Shown here: piece by piece, positions 1-9,402 of the stretch
How positions within the stretch are numbered: position 1 is the stretch's first letter
How the letters are laid out: every line of letters starts with the position of its first letter
The notes under the pieces: generated by a model
The model's input: the letters and a program-made list of their open reading frames with translations, nothing else
What the model was told of the DNA's origin: nothing
The model's database searches: none
Assembly (NCBI GenBank): GCA_937876395.1
Contig: CALEIM010000027.1
Span: forward strand, 1-23,672
Length of the DNA: 23,672 bases
Source: an uncultured Wenzhouxiangella sp.
Lineage (GTDB): Bacteria > Pseudomonadota > Gammaproteobacteria > Xanthomonadales > Wenzhouxiangellaceae
Direction: 5' to 3'
Program-made: the position numbers and the translations under genes

Positions 1-1234
1 CCCCGATCATGATCACGTCCGGATCCTGACGCACGATCGAGCGCAGCGCGCGGGCGAAGTCCAGGCCGATCGAGGCTTTGGCCTGGATCTGGTTGACGCC
101 TTCAAGCTGATACTCGACCGGGTCCTCGACCGTGATGATCTTGCGCTCGGGTGTGTTGAGTTTGGACAACGCGGTGTACAGCGTGGTGGTTTTACCCGAA
201 CCGGTCGGCCCGGTCACCAGAATGATGCCGTGCGGCACTTCCAGTTCGCGCTCAAAGATCTTTTGCGAGTCTTCGGCAAACCCGAGGCTGGAGAAATCCA
301 GCACCACGGCCTCGCGATCAAGTATTCGCATGACCACCGATTCACCGTGCGCGGTCGGCACCGTGGACACGCGCAGGTCCAGCTCCTTGCCGCCCACCCG
401 GTGCATGATTCGCCCATCCTGGGGCAGACGGCGCTCGGCAATATTGAGCCGGGCCATGATCTTGACGCGTGAGATGACCGCTGCGGTGGATCGCGCCGGC
501 GGCGCCTCGACCTCCTGCAGCACCCCGTCGATCCGGTAGCGCACCTTGAGGCGATTTTCGAACGGCTCGATATGAATATCGGACGCGCGCGACTCAACCG
601 CGCGCTGCAAAATCAGGTTGACCAGGCGGATGACCGGCGCCTCACTGGCCAGGTCGCGCAGATGCTCGACGTCCTGCTCGTCCTCGCCCGCGCCTTCACC
701 ACCAAGATGCTCGGCAATCTGGCCCATGGCCGACTTGCCGCCGCCGAAATAACGCTCGATGGTGTTGTCGATTTCCGAGGTCACGCCCACGCGCGGAACA
801 ACCTCGCGACCGGTCGCCATACTGATGGCGCGCAGCGCGAACTCGTCGCAGGGATCGGCCATGACGACCTCCACCTCGTGGTCGTCGATGCGCACCGGAA
901 CCAGGTGCTGCTGCTTCATGTAGCGCACGGAAACCGAATTGATGACCGGCGCGTCTTCCGGATACTCCTTCTCGGTTACCAGCTCGATTTCAAGCAGCTC
1001 GGACTGGGCTCGGGCCAGATCCCGCTCGGACACCAGCCCCAGCCGGACCAGCAGGGTGAGCAGGTTGCCGCCGTGCTGTTCGCGATAGGCGCGCGCACGC
1101 TGCAAATCCTCGTCGCGCAGCCGGCCTTGCTCGATCATTAGCTGGCACAGATCGGAGGCGCGGTCCTCAAGGTGGTCGCCGATACTCGGCAGCAGATCGG
1201 TATCGTCAGTGGCAGTCAGTGCTTCGGTTTCCAT
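1..1234 (-). CDS. gspE: Type II secretion system ATPase GspE (3' end cut by window edge)
   Basis: Cytoplasmic hexameric ATPase that powers pseudopilus assembly in type II secretion. I translated it from the ATG at 1232-1234; 411 codons are present and the reading frame runs off the left edge, so roughly the last 100-170 residues are missing. The first ~150 residues form the N-terminal GspE/MshEN-type domain. The N2 region carries RLPQDGR, followed by the Walker A motif GPTGSGKTT near residue 342, the Asp-box VEDPVEY, and the start of Walker B (DPDVIMIG) at the edge. The His box and any tetracysteine zinc site lie outside the window. GspE is preferred over the pilus paralogue PilB because of the wording around the N2 motif (AERRLPQDGR) and before Walker A (HGIILVTGPTG), but PilB or MshE is not excluded. 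No other gsp gene is visible. The upstream 117 bp contain a strong hairpin. Confidence 0.82.
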   Translation of the reverse strand, partial: METEALTATDDTDLLPSIGDHLEDRASDLCQLMIEQGRLRDEDLQRARAYREQHGGNLLTLLVRLGLVSERDLARAQSELLEIELVTEKEYPEDAPVINSVSVRYMKQQHLVPVRIDDHEVEVVMADPCDEFALRAISMATGREVVPRVGVTSEIDNTIERYFGGGKSAMGQIAEHLGGEGAGEDEQDVEHLRDLASEAPVIRLVNLILQRAVESRASDIHIEPFENRLKVRYRIDGVLQEVEAPPARSTAAVISRVKIMARLNIAERRLPQDGRIMHRVGGKELDLRVSTVPTAHGESVVMRILDREAVVLDFSSLGFAEDSQKIFERELEVPHGIILVTGPTGSGKTTTLYTALSKLNTPERKIITVEDPVEYQLEGVNQIQAKASIGLDFARALRSIVRQDPDVIMIG

Positions 1235-1257
1235 GATCCAACTCTGGTTCTGGCGGC

Positions 1258-1279
1258 CAGGCTTCGGCGCGAAGGCCTG
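1258..1279 (-). other. Strong hairpin in the leader of gspE
   Basis: The arms CAGGCTTCG (1258-1266) and CGAAG-g-CCTG (1270-1279) form a nine-pair stem with one bulged G and a 3-nt loop, 24 nt upstream of the gspE start. No T-run follows on either strand, so it does not look like a simple intrinsic terminator. It may be a 5'-UTR structure. The rest of the gap (1280-1351) holds two AAGCTT sites separated by 3 nt (1331-1345) and no clear promoter. Confidence 0.4.
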
Positions 1280-1351
1280 TGACGCATGCCTCAAACAGAC
1301 AGTGGGCGCCTGAAAAGGTTTACCTTAAGGAAGCTTATCAAGCTTACATAA

Positions 1352-1987
1352 TCACCGCTGCCGAACCAGTTGTTCGATAAACGGGCGATTCATCAGGATC
1401 CAGGCGGCAATCGGCACCACCCCGGGCAGGACAAGATACCCGAGCTGATAGCACAGCGCGATGGTGGTCGGCGACAGGCCGCTCGATTGCACCGCCTGAG
1501 CCCCCAGTGGGCCGTACAAAAAGGCCAGATCACGCCAGACTTCCCAGAACACGCCCCAGGCGGTCACCAGGGTCACCACGGCGAGCGCGGCCAAAAGTTG
1601 AATCAGGCGGCGGCGCACCGACATCGGCGTGGCCATGATCAGCCCGAACAGCAGCGCCAGGCCCCAGGCGTAGATCATCGGGTTGGCTTCCAGGTTGAGC
1701 GCCGCGGTGCGCCCATCAACCTGCTGCGGCATGAGCAGCAGGGTCTGAATCTCGAAGTGGAAACCAAGCTGGACAACGCGCGCAAACAGCTCCGGATACA
1801 GCCCGGTGAGCAGCCATTCAACCAGACGCGACGCCGGAAACATCAATCCGCTGGCCAGCACAAACCACAGAAAAAATCCCAGCGGCAGGTACAGCAGGGC
1901 CAACCAGAACATCTGTCGGACCGGGTTGCCCGCGTCCTTGTCGGTGTCCAGATCCGGTGTGTCTTGCTCGCGATTGTCGTCCGTCAT
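1352..1987 (-). CDS. Multi-spanning membrane protein, probable exosortase-H-associated protein
   Basis: Predicted inner-membrane protein of 211 residues. A charged, acidic N-terminus is followed by a hydrophobic helix (LLYLPLGFFLWFVL), a periplasmic-looking stretch, and further hydrophobic segments including FGLIMATP with a basic SVRRR after it, LLAALAVVTLVTAWG, and a C-terminal YLVLPGVVPIAAWIL followed by NRPF. The pattern of P/W-rich first helix, FGL-MATP, CYQLGYLVLP and WILMNR resembles proteins annotated as exosortase-H-associated membrane proteins, which accompany XrtH sorting of IPTL-CTERM substrates; this is from memory of the family. I chose the ATG at 1987, 11 nt after the purL stop. 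A start at 2020 would add 11 residues encoded inside the end of purL, and nothing supports them. It probably shares a transcript with purL. No exosortase is in the window. Confidence 0.6.
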   Translation of the reverse strand: MTDDNREQDTPDLDTDKDAGNPVRQMFWLALLYLPLGFFLWFVLASGLMFPASRLVEWLLTGLYPELFARVVQLGFHFEIQTLLLMPQQVDGRTAALNLEANPMIYAWGLALLFGLIMATPMSVRRRLIQLLAALAVVTLVTAWGVFWEVWRDLAFLYGPLGAQAVQSSGLSPTTIALCYQLGYLVLPGVVPIAAWILMNRPFIEQLVRQR

Positions 1988-1997
1988 TGATCCGATC

Positions 1998-4900
1998 TTA
2001 TTCCAGCCATGCCCGGGCATTGTGGAACATCTTCATCCACGGTGAAAGTTCGCCCCACTCAGACGGTGCCCAGGAATAGTTGAGTTGTCTGAGCAGGCGT
2101 TCCGGATGGGGCATCAAAATGGTCGCCCGCCCGGATTCCGAGCTCAGGCCGGTAATCCCGTCCGGTGACCCGTTGGGGTTGTCGGGATAGCTGGCCGCCG
2201 CGGCCCCTGCAGCCGTCACATAGCGCGCGGCAATCGGCGCGGCGGCTGGATCAAGTGCACCAAAGTCTGCACGCCCCTCGCCGTGCGAGGTAACCACTGG
2301 CAGGCGTGAGCCGGCCATGCCGGCAAAAAACAGCGAAGGGCTTTCCTCGATAGCCACCAGACTCAAACGGGCTTCAAACTGCCGTGAGCGGTTGGCCACG
2401 AAATCCGGCCAGGCCGCGGTACCGGGAATGATTTCACGCAGGGCCGAAAGCATCTGGCAGCCGTTGCATACGCCCAGGGCAAAACGCCCGGAATCGGCAA
2501 AAAAGCTCTCGAACTGCTGGCGCAATTCCGGATTGAACAGAATCGAGCGGGCCCAGCCCTGGCCGGCACCCAGCACGTCGCCGAAGGAGAAGCCGCCGCA
2601 CACGGCCAGACCGTGAAAATCGGCCAGCCGCTGACGACCCGCTTCAAGGTCGCTCATGTGAACGTCGACGGCCTCAAAGCCCGCCATCATGAAGGCGCTG
2701 GCCATTTCTCGCTGGCCGTTGACGCCCTGCTCACGCAAAATCGCAACGCGGGGCAGCGTACCGGACCGATTCACCACAGGCGCAGGCGGGTCGAAGTTGA
2801 GCTGAGGCACCAGACCCGGATGCGACCAGTCGCCCAGCCGGGCAAACTCTTCATCGGCACAGTCGGGATGATCGCGCAGGCGCTGCATGCGATAACTCAG
2901 CTCGCCCCAGCGCTGGGCCAGATCAGGCAGGTCGCGCTCGAGTTTCGGCTGGCCGGCCGAGTACACGCCCAGCATCGGGCGCTCATCAATCCGACCGATC
3001 ACAGAAAACTGCGCGCCCAGCCCGGCGGTCGCAAAGGCCTGTTCGACCTCGGCCAGATCGCCTTCGGCAAGCTGCAGCACCAAGCCCAGTTCTTCGTTGA
3101 ACAGGGCGGCCAGCAGGTCATTTTCTGGCACATCGAGCTCCAGGCGAACCCCGCAGCGACCGGCCAGAGCCATTTCCAGCACGCAGGCAAACAAGCCGCC
3201 GTCAGAGCGGTCGTGGCAGGCAAGAATCTGGCCGGCATCGAGCAGATTCTGAACGACATCGAACAGCGCGGCCAGGGCGGCTGGATCGTCCAGGTCGGGC
3301 ACGGCACCCAGCGGGCGGGAATAGACCTGGGCCAGAGCTGAACCGCCGAGGCGGCCGCGCCCAAGATCGATCAACACCAGGCTGCTGTCGTCCCGATTGA
3401 CAAGCTGCGGGGTGATATGCCGGCGCACATCGGGCAGCGGCGCGAAGCCGGTCACCACTGGTGAAACCGGGGCCATCATGCGCTGCTCCTCGCCCTGGTC
3501 GGTCCAGACCGTCTGCATCGACAGCGAATCCTTGCCGACCGGGACGGCCAGATCCAGCGCCTGACAGCTTGCGCTCAAGGCCTCGACTGCGGCACGCAAG
3601 GCGGCGTCCTGACCCGGCGCACCCGCCGCGGCCATCCAGTTGGCCGACAGCTTGATATGCGAGCGTTGACGCACCCGGACTCCGGCCAGATTGGTCAGCA
3701 CTTCACCCACCGCCATGCGCGCCGCGGCGGCGGCATCGCGGACTGCCAGCGGAGTGCGTTCGCCCATCGCCATGGCCGTTCCGGCATTGGAGCTGTGGCC
3801 GAGCAGACTGATGGCACAGTCGGCCACCGGGACCTGGTGCGGTCCGATCATCTGATCGCGCACGCTCAGCCCGCCGACGGTCCGATCGCCGATGGTAATC
3901 AGAAACTGTTTGCTGCCCACTGCCGGCAAGGCAAGAACCCGGTCAACGGCCGCGTTGAGGTCAATGCCGTGGATATCCATATCTTCGCTGCCTGCGGCCT
4001 CGCTGGCTGCGTTGCGGTGCAGGCGCGGTGCCTTGCCGAGCAACACCTCCAGCGACATATCGACCGCCGGGCGCTCACCGAGTGAGTCGGCCAGCATCAG
4101 ATTGCCATCGTCGGTGGCTGGTCCCAGATCGGCCCAAAGGCAGCGTTCGCGCGCGCAGATCGCGGCAAACCGCTCCAGGTTCTCCGGGCTGACCGCCAGC
4201 ACGTAGCGCTCCTGTGCCTCGTTGCACCAAAGCTCCATCGGCGACAGGGCCGGGTCGTTGGTCGGGATGTCGCGCAACTCCAGACTTCCGCCGACGCCGC
4301 CGTCGTAGAGCAGTTCGGGAATCGCATTGGACAGGCCGCCGGCGCCGACGTCATGAATTGATTTGATCGGATTGGCCGCACCCTGCTGCCAGCAGCGATC
4401 GATCACCTCCTGGGCGCGCCGCTGCATTTCCGGGTTGCCGCGCTGCACCGAGGCAAAATCAAGCTCGGAATCGGACTGACCCGAGCTCATCGACGAGGCC
4501 GCCCCGCCGCCAAGGCCGATCAGCATGGCCGGGCCGCCGAGTACGATGATGCGATCGCCGGCCGCCAGCGGCAGTTTTTCGGTCAAGCCATCAGCGATCA
4601 TGCCGCTGCCACCGGCGAGCATGATCGGCTTGTGATAGCCCCACAGGCGACCGTCGATCCGGGCGCTGAAAGTTCGGAAATAGCCAAGCAGGGCCGGCCG
4701 GCCAAATTCGTTATTGAAGCGCGCCGCCCCGATCGGCCCGTCGCGTATGATCTCGAGCGCGCTGGCCAGGCGTTGCGGCGCTCCCAAAGTGAGTTCCCAG
4801 GGCTGAGTCCAGTCGGGTATGCGCAGATCAGAAACGGTGAACCCGGTTAGCGCGGCGATCGGACGCGCGCCGCGCCCGGTGGCTGACTCATCGCGGATTT

Positions 4901-5834
4901 CCCCGCCGGAGCCGGTCGCGGCACCCGGATCGGGCGAAATCGCAGTCGGGTGGTTATGGGTCTCGACCTTGATCTGAATATGCATGTGCGCCGGCTGGCG
5001 GGTGTAGGCCGGGGCATCCGCAAGCGTGGTCAAGCCCTCAACCTCGAAGCCTTCGAGCACCGCGGCATTGTCGTCGTAGGCAACCAGCGTGCCCTCGGGG
5101 GTGGCCGCATGGGTCTGGCGAATCAGGCCAAACAGGCTGTCGTTGAGCGCGCGGCCGTCGACCGTCCAACTGGCGTTGAAAATCTTGTGCCGGCAATGTT
5201 CCGAATTGGCCTGGGCGAACATCATCAGTTCGGCATCGCTCGGATCGCGACCCATATTCCGGTAGGCACGGGCCAGGTAGTCGAGCTCTTCATCACTCAA
5301 GGCCAGGCCGTGGGAGCGATTGACTTCATTCAGCACCGGCAAGGGTTCCTCGCCAAGCTCAATGACACCCAGTGGAGCCGGCTCGGCGTGATCGAACCAG
5401 GTATCGAGTTCCGCAAGACGCTCGACTACAACTTGCGTCATGCGGTCGTGCAGCAGCTCGCGCGCGTCGAGTGGCAGACTGTCGCGATTCAGCCCGTGCA
5501 GTTCGAACAAGGTGGCGTGCTCGATGCGAGCCTGTGCGGCCAGTCCGCAGCGGCGCAGAATATCGCCGGCTTTGCTTGCCCATGGGGTGACGGCGCCGGG
5601 CCGGGGCACGACCAGTAGCTGGTCATCCCCGAGTTCGTCTACGCTGAAAACCTCGGCAGACAACAGCGCCAACAGCCGGCCGCGCTGCGGCTCGGTCGGA
5701 ATTTCATCACTGTCAATCAGATACAGTTCGTGGGCCGAAAGGCTGACCGGCCGCCCGATGACGGCCTCGAGCGCCTCGGCAGTCTGGGCCAGGCGAAACG
5801 ACGGCAGTGACGCCCTGCCGAGCAGTAAAATCAT
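1998..5834 (-). CDS. purL: Phosphoribosylformylglycinamidine synthase (PurL, large form)
   Basis: Catalyses the ATP- and glutamine-dependent conversion of FGAR to FGAM, the fourth step of de novo purine synthesis, in the cytoplasm. The 1278 residues match the single-chain proteobacterial form (E. coli about 1295). Visible regions in order are the N-terminal PurS-like domain, a linker with NSEHCRHKIF, two AIRS-like synthase halves (VETHNHPTAISP, then glycine-rich GGPAMLIGLGGGAASSM, and later KDSLSMQT), and a C-terminal class I glutamine amidotransferase domain. The amidotransferase triad is visible: Cys1123 in GVCNGCQM and His1243/Glu1245 in PHPER. The start MILLLGRASLPSFRL aligns well with the family N-terminus. 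A consensus TATAAT lies about 40 nt upstream. No truncation or missing catalytic residue was seen. Confidence 0.98.
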   Translation of the reverse strand: MILLLGRASLPSFRLAQTAEALEAVIGRPVSLSAHELYLIDSDEIPTEPQRGRLLALLSAEVFSVDELGDDQLLVVPRPGAVTPWASKAGDILRRCGLAAQARIEHATLFELHGLNRDSLPLDARELLHDRMTQVVVERLAELDTWFDHAEPAPLGVIELGEEPLPVLNEVNRSHGLALSDEELDYLARAYRNMGRDPSDAELMMFAQANSEHCRHKIFNASWTVDGRALNDSLFGLIRQTHAATPEGTLVAYDDNAAVLEGFEVEGLTTLADAPAYTRQPAHMHIQIKVETHNHPTAISPDPGAATGSGGEIRDESATGRGARPIAALTGFTVSDLRIPDWTQPWELTLGAPQRLASALEIIRDGPIGAARFNNEFGRPALLGYFRTFSARIDGRLWGYHKPIMLAGGSGMIADGLTEKLPLAAGDRIIVLGGPAMLIGLGGGAASSMSSGQSDSELDFASVQRGNPEMQRRAQEVIDRCWQQGAANPIKSIHDVGAGGLSNAIPELLYDGGVGGSLELRDIPTNDPALSPMELWCNEAQERYVLAVSPENLERFAAICARERCLWADLGPATDDGNLMLADSLGERPAVDMSLEVLLGKAPRLHRNAASEAAGSEDMDIHGIDLNAAVDRVLALPAVGSKQFLITIGDRTVGGLSVRDQMIGPHQVPVADCAISLLGHSSNAGTAMAMGERTPLAVRDAAAAARMAVGEVLTNLAGVRVRQRSHIKLSANWMAAAGAPGQDAALRAAVEALSASCQALDLAVPVGKDSLSMQTVWTDQGEEQRMMAPVSPVVTGFAPLPDVRRHITPQLVNRDDSSLVLIDLGRGRLGGSALAQVYSRPLGAVPDLDDPAALAALFDVVQNLLDAGQILACHDRSDGGLFACVLEMALAGRCGVRLELDVPENDLLAALFNEELGLVLQLAEGDLAEVEQAFATAGLGAQFSVIGRIDERPMLGVYSAGQPKLERDLPDLAQRWGELSYRMQRLRDHPDCADEEFARLGDWSHPGLVPQLNFDPPAPVVNRSGTLPRVAILREQGVNGQREMASAFMMAGFEAVDVHMSDLEAGRQRLADFHGLAVCGGFSFGDVLGAGQGWARSILFNPELRQQFESFFADSGRFALGVCNGCQMLSALREIIPGTAAWPDFVANRSRQFEARLSLVAIEESPSLFFAGMAGSRLPVVTSHGEGRADFGALDPAAAPIAARYVTAAGAAAASYPDNPNGSPDGITGLSSESGRATILMPHPERLLRQLNYSWAPSEWGELSPWMKMFHNARAWLE

Positions 5835-5874
5835 GCGCAGACCCCGGAATTGAAAGCAAAAAAATCAGCCTGTC

Positions 5875-5880
5875 ATTATA
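5875..5880 (-). promoter_or_regulatory. Probable -10 box of the purL promoter
   Basis: The minus strand reads TATAAT, a perfect sigma-70 -10 hexamer, 40 nt upstream of the purL ATG, in the only sizeable gap between dsbC and purL (5835-5932). No good TTGACA-like -35 is found 16-18 nt further upstream, so the promoter may depend on an activator or be weak. I saw no clear PurR-like palindrome. Confidence 0.5.
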
Positions 5881-5932
5881 GGCCACGCTCGCCGCGCACT
5901 GCTGAGCCCGGACAGCCAGACAAACGACTGTA

Positions 5933-6649
5933 TCAGTTGGCGCCACTCATGCTGTCGAGGCGCTGGCGAAGCTGCTGGGGCGGGACATAGCCGGGAATCA
6001 GAGCACCATCGGACAGCAGCAAAGCCGGCGTTCCGGTTACGCCAATGGCCTGCCCGAAACGATACTGTTCCTCAACCGGGCTGTCACACTCGGCCTTGGG
6101 CACGCTGCGACCGCTCTTGGCCAGAGTCATGGCCTGCTGAGGGTTGTCGGCACACCAGACGGATTGCATCGTCTCGAAGGTGGCTGAATTCATGCCGCCG
6201 CGGGGAAACGCAAGATACTTGATGCGAATCCCTTCGGCAATGTATTCGTCGATCTGCTCATGCAGCCGGCGACAATAGCCGCAGTCGGTATCGGTGAACA
6301 CCATCAGCTCGTAATCTGCACCCGGCTCGCCGAACGTCACCATGTCAGCCTCATCCAGCGAGGCGATCTGTTCCATGCGCAGGGCGGCCTTGGTGGCATC
6401 GGTCAGATCGGTCTGGGTGTCCAGATCGATCAGACGTCCCTGGATCAGGTAACGACCGTCATCAGACATGTAGAGGACGTCATTGTTGACTTGAACCTCC
6501 ACCATGCCCGGCACCGGCGTTTCAGCGATGGCTAAACTGCTGATATCGGGCACCAGAGCGCGAATACGCTGTTCAACGGCATTCACTTCCTGTGCGCTGG
6601 CATAGCCGGACAGGGCCAGAATCACAAGCAGGGCTGGAAGGTTTCTCAT
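5933..6649 (-). CDS. dsbC: Thiol:disulfide interchange protein DsbC (periplasmic disulfide isomerase)
   Basis: Periplasmic isomerase that reshuffles wrong disulfides and is kept reduced by DsbD. The 238 residues start with a signal peptide (hydrophobic ALLVILALSGYASA, cleavage probably after Ala19). Next comes a DsbC/G N-terminal dimerisation domain (about 22-90), then a thioredoxin fold with the active site C123-G-Y-C126 and the cis-proline loop TGTP. Two further cysteines (in VWCADNP and AECDSP) correspond to the structural disulfide of E. coli DsbC. The start is fixed by an AGGAG Shine-Dalgarno 7-8 nt before the ATG. It lies downstream of xerD on the same strand with a 120-nt gap, the order also found in E. 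coli (xerD-dsbC), although recJ does not follow here. Confidence 0.95.
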   Translation of the reverse strand: MRNLPALLVILALSGYASAQEVNAVEQRIRALVPDISSLAIAETPVPGMVEVQVNNDVLYMSDDGRYLIQGRLIDLDTQTDLTDATKAALRMEQIASLDEADMVTFGEPGADYELMVFTDTDCGYCRRLHEQIDEYIAEGIRIKYLAFPRGGMNSATFETMQSVWCADNPQQAMTLAKSGRSVPKAECDSPVEEQYRFGQAIGVTGTPALLLSDGALIPGYVPPQQLRQRLDSMSGAN

Positions 6650-6769
6650 CAGTTACTCCTGAAAAAAGGCAGTTCGTTGGTTTGGTCTATGACTGGTGGA
6701 GCGTCGCGCAGGACGGTCGGCATCCGCTGGCTGATCCTTGGAACGCGATGACAGCAACAAGTTTCATCG

Positions 6770-7683
6770 TCATCCACGCGGATGATGCGCCTGATGCAAA
6801 CGCTTGAGGCGAGCCCGTGAAACATGGGTATAAATCTGGGTTGTGGCAAGATCAGCATGCCCGAGCAGCATCTGGACGACGCGCAGATCGGCGCCGTTGT
6901 CGAGCAGATGGGTCGCAAAGGAATGCCGCAGGCGATGCGGATAGACCGGTTCGTCAATACCGGCCCGGCGCGCGGCCAGACGAACGCGCTGCCAGATGGC
7001 CTGGCGACTGAGCGGCTGGCCGGTGCGAGAAACAAACAGATTCTCAGCAACCGGACCCAACCGGCTACGGCGAGCCAGCCACTGATCAAGCGCCTGGCAG
7101 GCCGCCTCGCCCAATGGCACCAGGCGTTCACGCCCGCCCTTGCCCATGACCCGCACCACGCCCTGGCCGAGATTAACCCTCGACAGGGTCAAACCGCCGA
7201 GCTCGCTGACCCGCAATCCTGTGGCGTAGAGCAGTTCCAGTATGGCGCGATCGCGAAGGCCAAGATCGGTAGCGGCCGGCGGCGCGACCAACAGCGCCTC
7301 GACCTGGCGAGCGGTAAGCGTGCCGGGCAAGGCTCGGGGCGGGCGCGGCCCGGTAATATCAGTCATGGGATTGCTTTGGATCAGTCCTTCGCGCTGTGCC
7401 CAGGCAAAAAACTGGCGCAAACAGGAAAGCTCACGCAGTACGCTGGAGGTGCTGGCACCTGAACGCAGACGTCGACCAAGCCGGGCCAGTATCTGGTCGC
7501 GGCCAATGCCGACCAGAGAATCGGTGCGATCGTGGAAAAAACGCCGCAAGTCATCGCGATAGGCCGTAGCGGTTGCCGGCGATATGCCTCGCTCGGCCCA
7601 CAGCGTGTCCAGAAAGTGGTCTATCAGCGCTCCGGGCAGAGCGTCGGGGGCGTTGTCCGCCCCCGCGCTGACGGTCTTTGGGC

Positions 7684-7687
<4 letters not shown>
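6770..7687 (-). CDS. xerD: Site-specific tyrosine recombinase XerD
   Basis: Cytoplasmic recombinase that, with XerC, resolves chromosome dimers at dif. The 305 residues carry an N-terminal SAM-like core-binding domain (about 20-105) and a C-terminal catalytic domain. All active-site residues are present: Arg159 (ATGLRVSEL), Lys183 (GKGGRER), His251 and Arg254 (HRLRHSFATH), His277 (LLGHADLATTQ) and the nucleophile Tyr286 (IYTH). XerD is preferred over XerC because dsbC lies next downstream and because of the domain wording. The start codon is TTG at 7685-7687, overlapping the TGA of the lysine-rich gene (TTGA). No ATG or GTG occurs near the family N-terminus, so translational coupling to the upstream gene is likely. 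Confidence 0.93.
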
Positions 7688-8097
<410 letters not shown>

Positions 8098-8130
8098 GAC
8101 GCGGACCTCCCTGGGTCGTGATCAGTTTGC

Positions 8131-9402
8131 TCAACTGCCCTGGCGTGAGCGCTCCTGACGGATGTGGTTCATCCACTCTCGAGCAGCTCGCTCTACTCTG
8201 CCATACTTTGTCGCTTCGTTAAAGGCATCAATTGCGCCACTGTCATTGCCCGAATTGAAACGGGCTGTTCCCAGCAGCAGATAAGCGTTGCCGGCCTGGC
8301 TGTCGGTAAGACCACCCAAACGCAGTGCGCGTTCAACCGCTTCCAGCGCCTCTTCCCAACGTTCCTGGTCAGTCAGGATGAAAGCGCGCTGCAGATCCAG
8401 CTTGCCGTCGGAGGATTGCGCGCCGGCGCGTTCATAAGCGTCCAGCGCGCGTTCAAGATCACGCGCGGAATACCAGGCACCGGCGACCATTTCCCAGTTG
8501 CGACGGGTGCTCTCGACAATACCGGTCTCCAGCCCTTGCTGCATGACTTCCGCCGCCTTGCGCGGAAAATCAAACTCCTGCTGCAGGCTGGCGAGCTGCA
8601 TGTACTCGGACTGACGATCGAGCAAGCCTTCGCGGTGCGCAAGCGCCAAAACCGCCAGGGAATCACGATCGCGATTGAGCTGCGAGTAGATGGACGCCAA
8701 CTGAACCCAGTAGTCCTTCTTTTCCGGGCTCATGTTGATCAGAATCTGAAGCACCTCGGCACCCTGAGCGTACTCCTCCAGCTCAAAATGCATGGCCAGC
8801 TTGAGCTGATACCAGTTCTCGCGCGGCTCATCGCTCAACGCAATGGCCCGATCAATGGCGACAAGTGCTTCCCTGAACTCGTCGATCTGGGCATGGATGC
8901 TGGCCTTCATGACCCAGATAGTATCCCGATTTTGCTGACCATCCGACGTAACGCAAAACCAGATATCGAGCTGTCGCAAGGCTTCGCGATACTGTTCGGT
9001 GGCATAGTTCAACTGGGCGACCTGCAGAATCATTTCAAAATGCTGGCTATTGCCCAGCCGATTGAGGTCGATGGCGCGCTGAAACAGGTCGATCGCTTCC
9101 GGGTACCGCTCCTGCTGAGCGCGCACAAAGGCCATCGCCTGCAGAATGACGGCCTGCTCGTACTCATCGCGGCGGGAGCGCTCCAGGAGCGCAGCCAGAT
9201 CCTCATAGGCCTGGCCGTACTGCTCCTCGCCGATCGCCTCATAGATTCGCGTCAGGCGGTTGTAGGTGGTTTCGGTCAACGCGCCGGCGCGCACCTCGCG
9301 CTCCACGCCGCACTGAAAGCCCGCCACGCTGGTTTGCGCCAACGCCTGTTGGCCGGAGATCAGGAGAACCGATGCGAACAAAATGATGCGGATTGGCTTC
9401 AT
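8131..9402 (-). CDS. Secreted TPR-repeat protein of the TonB operon
   Basis: Predicted periplasmic protein of 423 residues with a signal peptide (IRIILFASVLLISGQQALA, cleavage near residues 22-23). It is followed by about ten helical tetratricopeptide-like repeats (for example EQYGQAYEDLAALLERS, ERYPEAIDLFQRAIDL and EEALEAVERALRLG). TPR proteins scaffold protein-protein contacts. A TPR gene at the end of DUF3450-ttpC-exbB-exbD-tonB operons is a known arrangement in TonB2-type systems. Its ATG overlaps the tonB TGA (ATGA), so coupling is likely. Its exact role in TonB-dependent transport is not deducible from sequence. Confidence 0.9.
   Translation of the reverse strand: MKPIRIILFASVLLISGQQALAQTSVAGFQCGVEREVRAGALTETTYNRLTRIYEAIGEEQYGQAYEDLAALLERSRRDEYEQAVILQAMAFVRAQQERYPEAIDLFQRAIDLNRLGNSQHFEMILQVAQLNYATEQYREALRQLDIWFCVTSDGQQNRDTIWVMKASIHAQIDEFREALVAIDRAIALSDEPRENWYQLKLAMHFELEEYAQGAEVLQILINMSPEKKDYWVQLASIYSQLNRDRDSLAVLALAHREGLLDRQSEYMQLASLQQEFDFPRKAAEVMQQGLETGIVESTRRNWEMVAGAWYSARDLERALDAYERAGAQSSDGKLDLQRAFILTDQERWEEALEAVERALRLGGLTDSQAGNAYLLLGTARFNSGNDSGAIDAFNEATKYGRVERAAREWMNHIRQERSRQGS

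Noticed and set aside
1331..1345. Paired AAGCTT sites as a terminator or operator
   Set aside because: AAGCTT is itself palindromic, the 3-nt spacing gives only a 6-bp stem, and there is no T-run or partner promoter.
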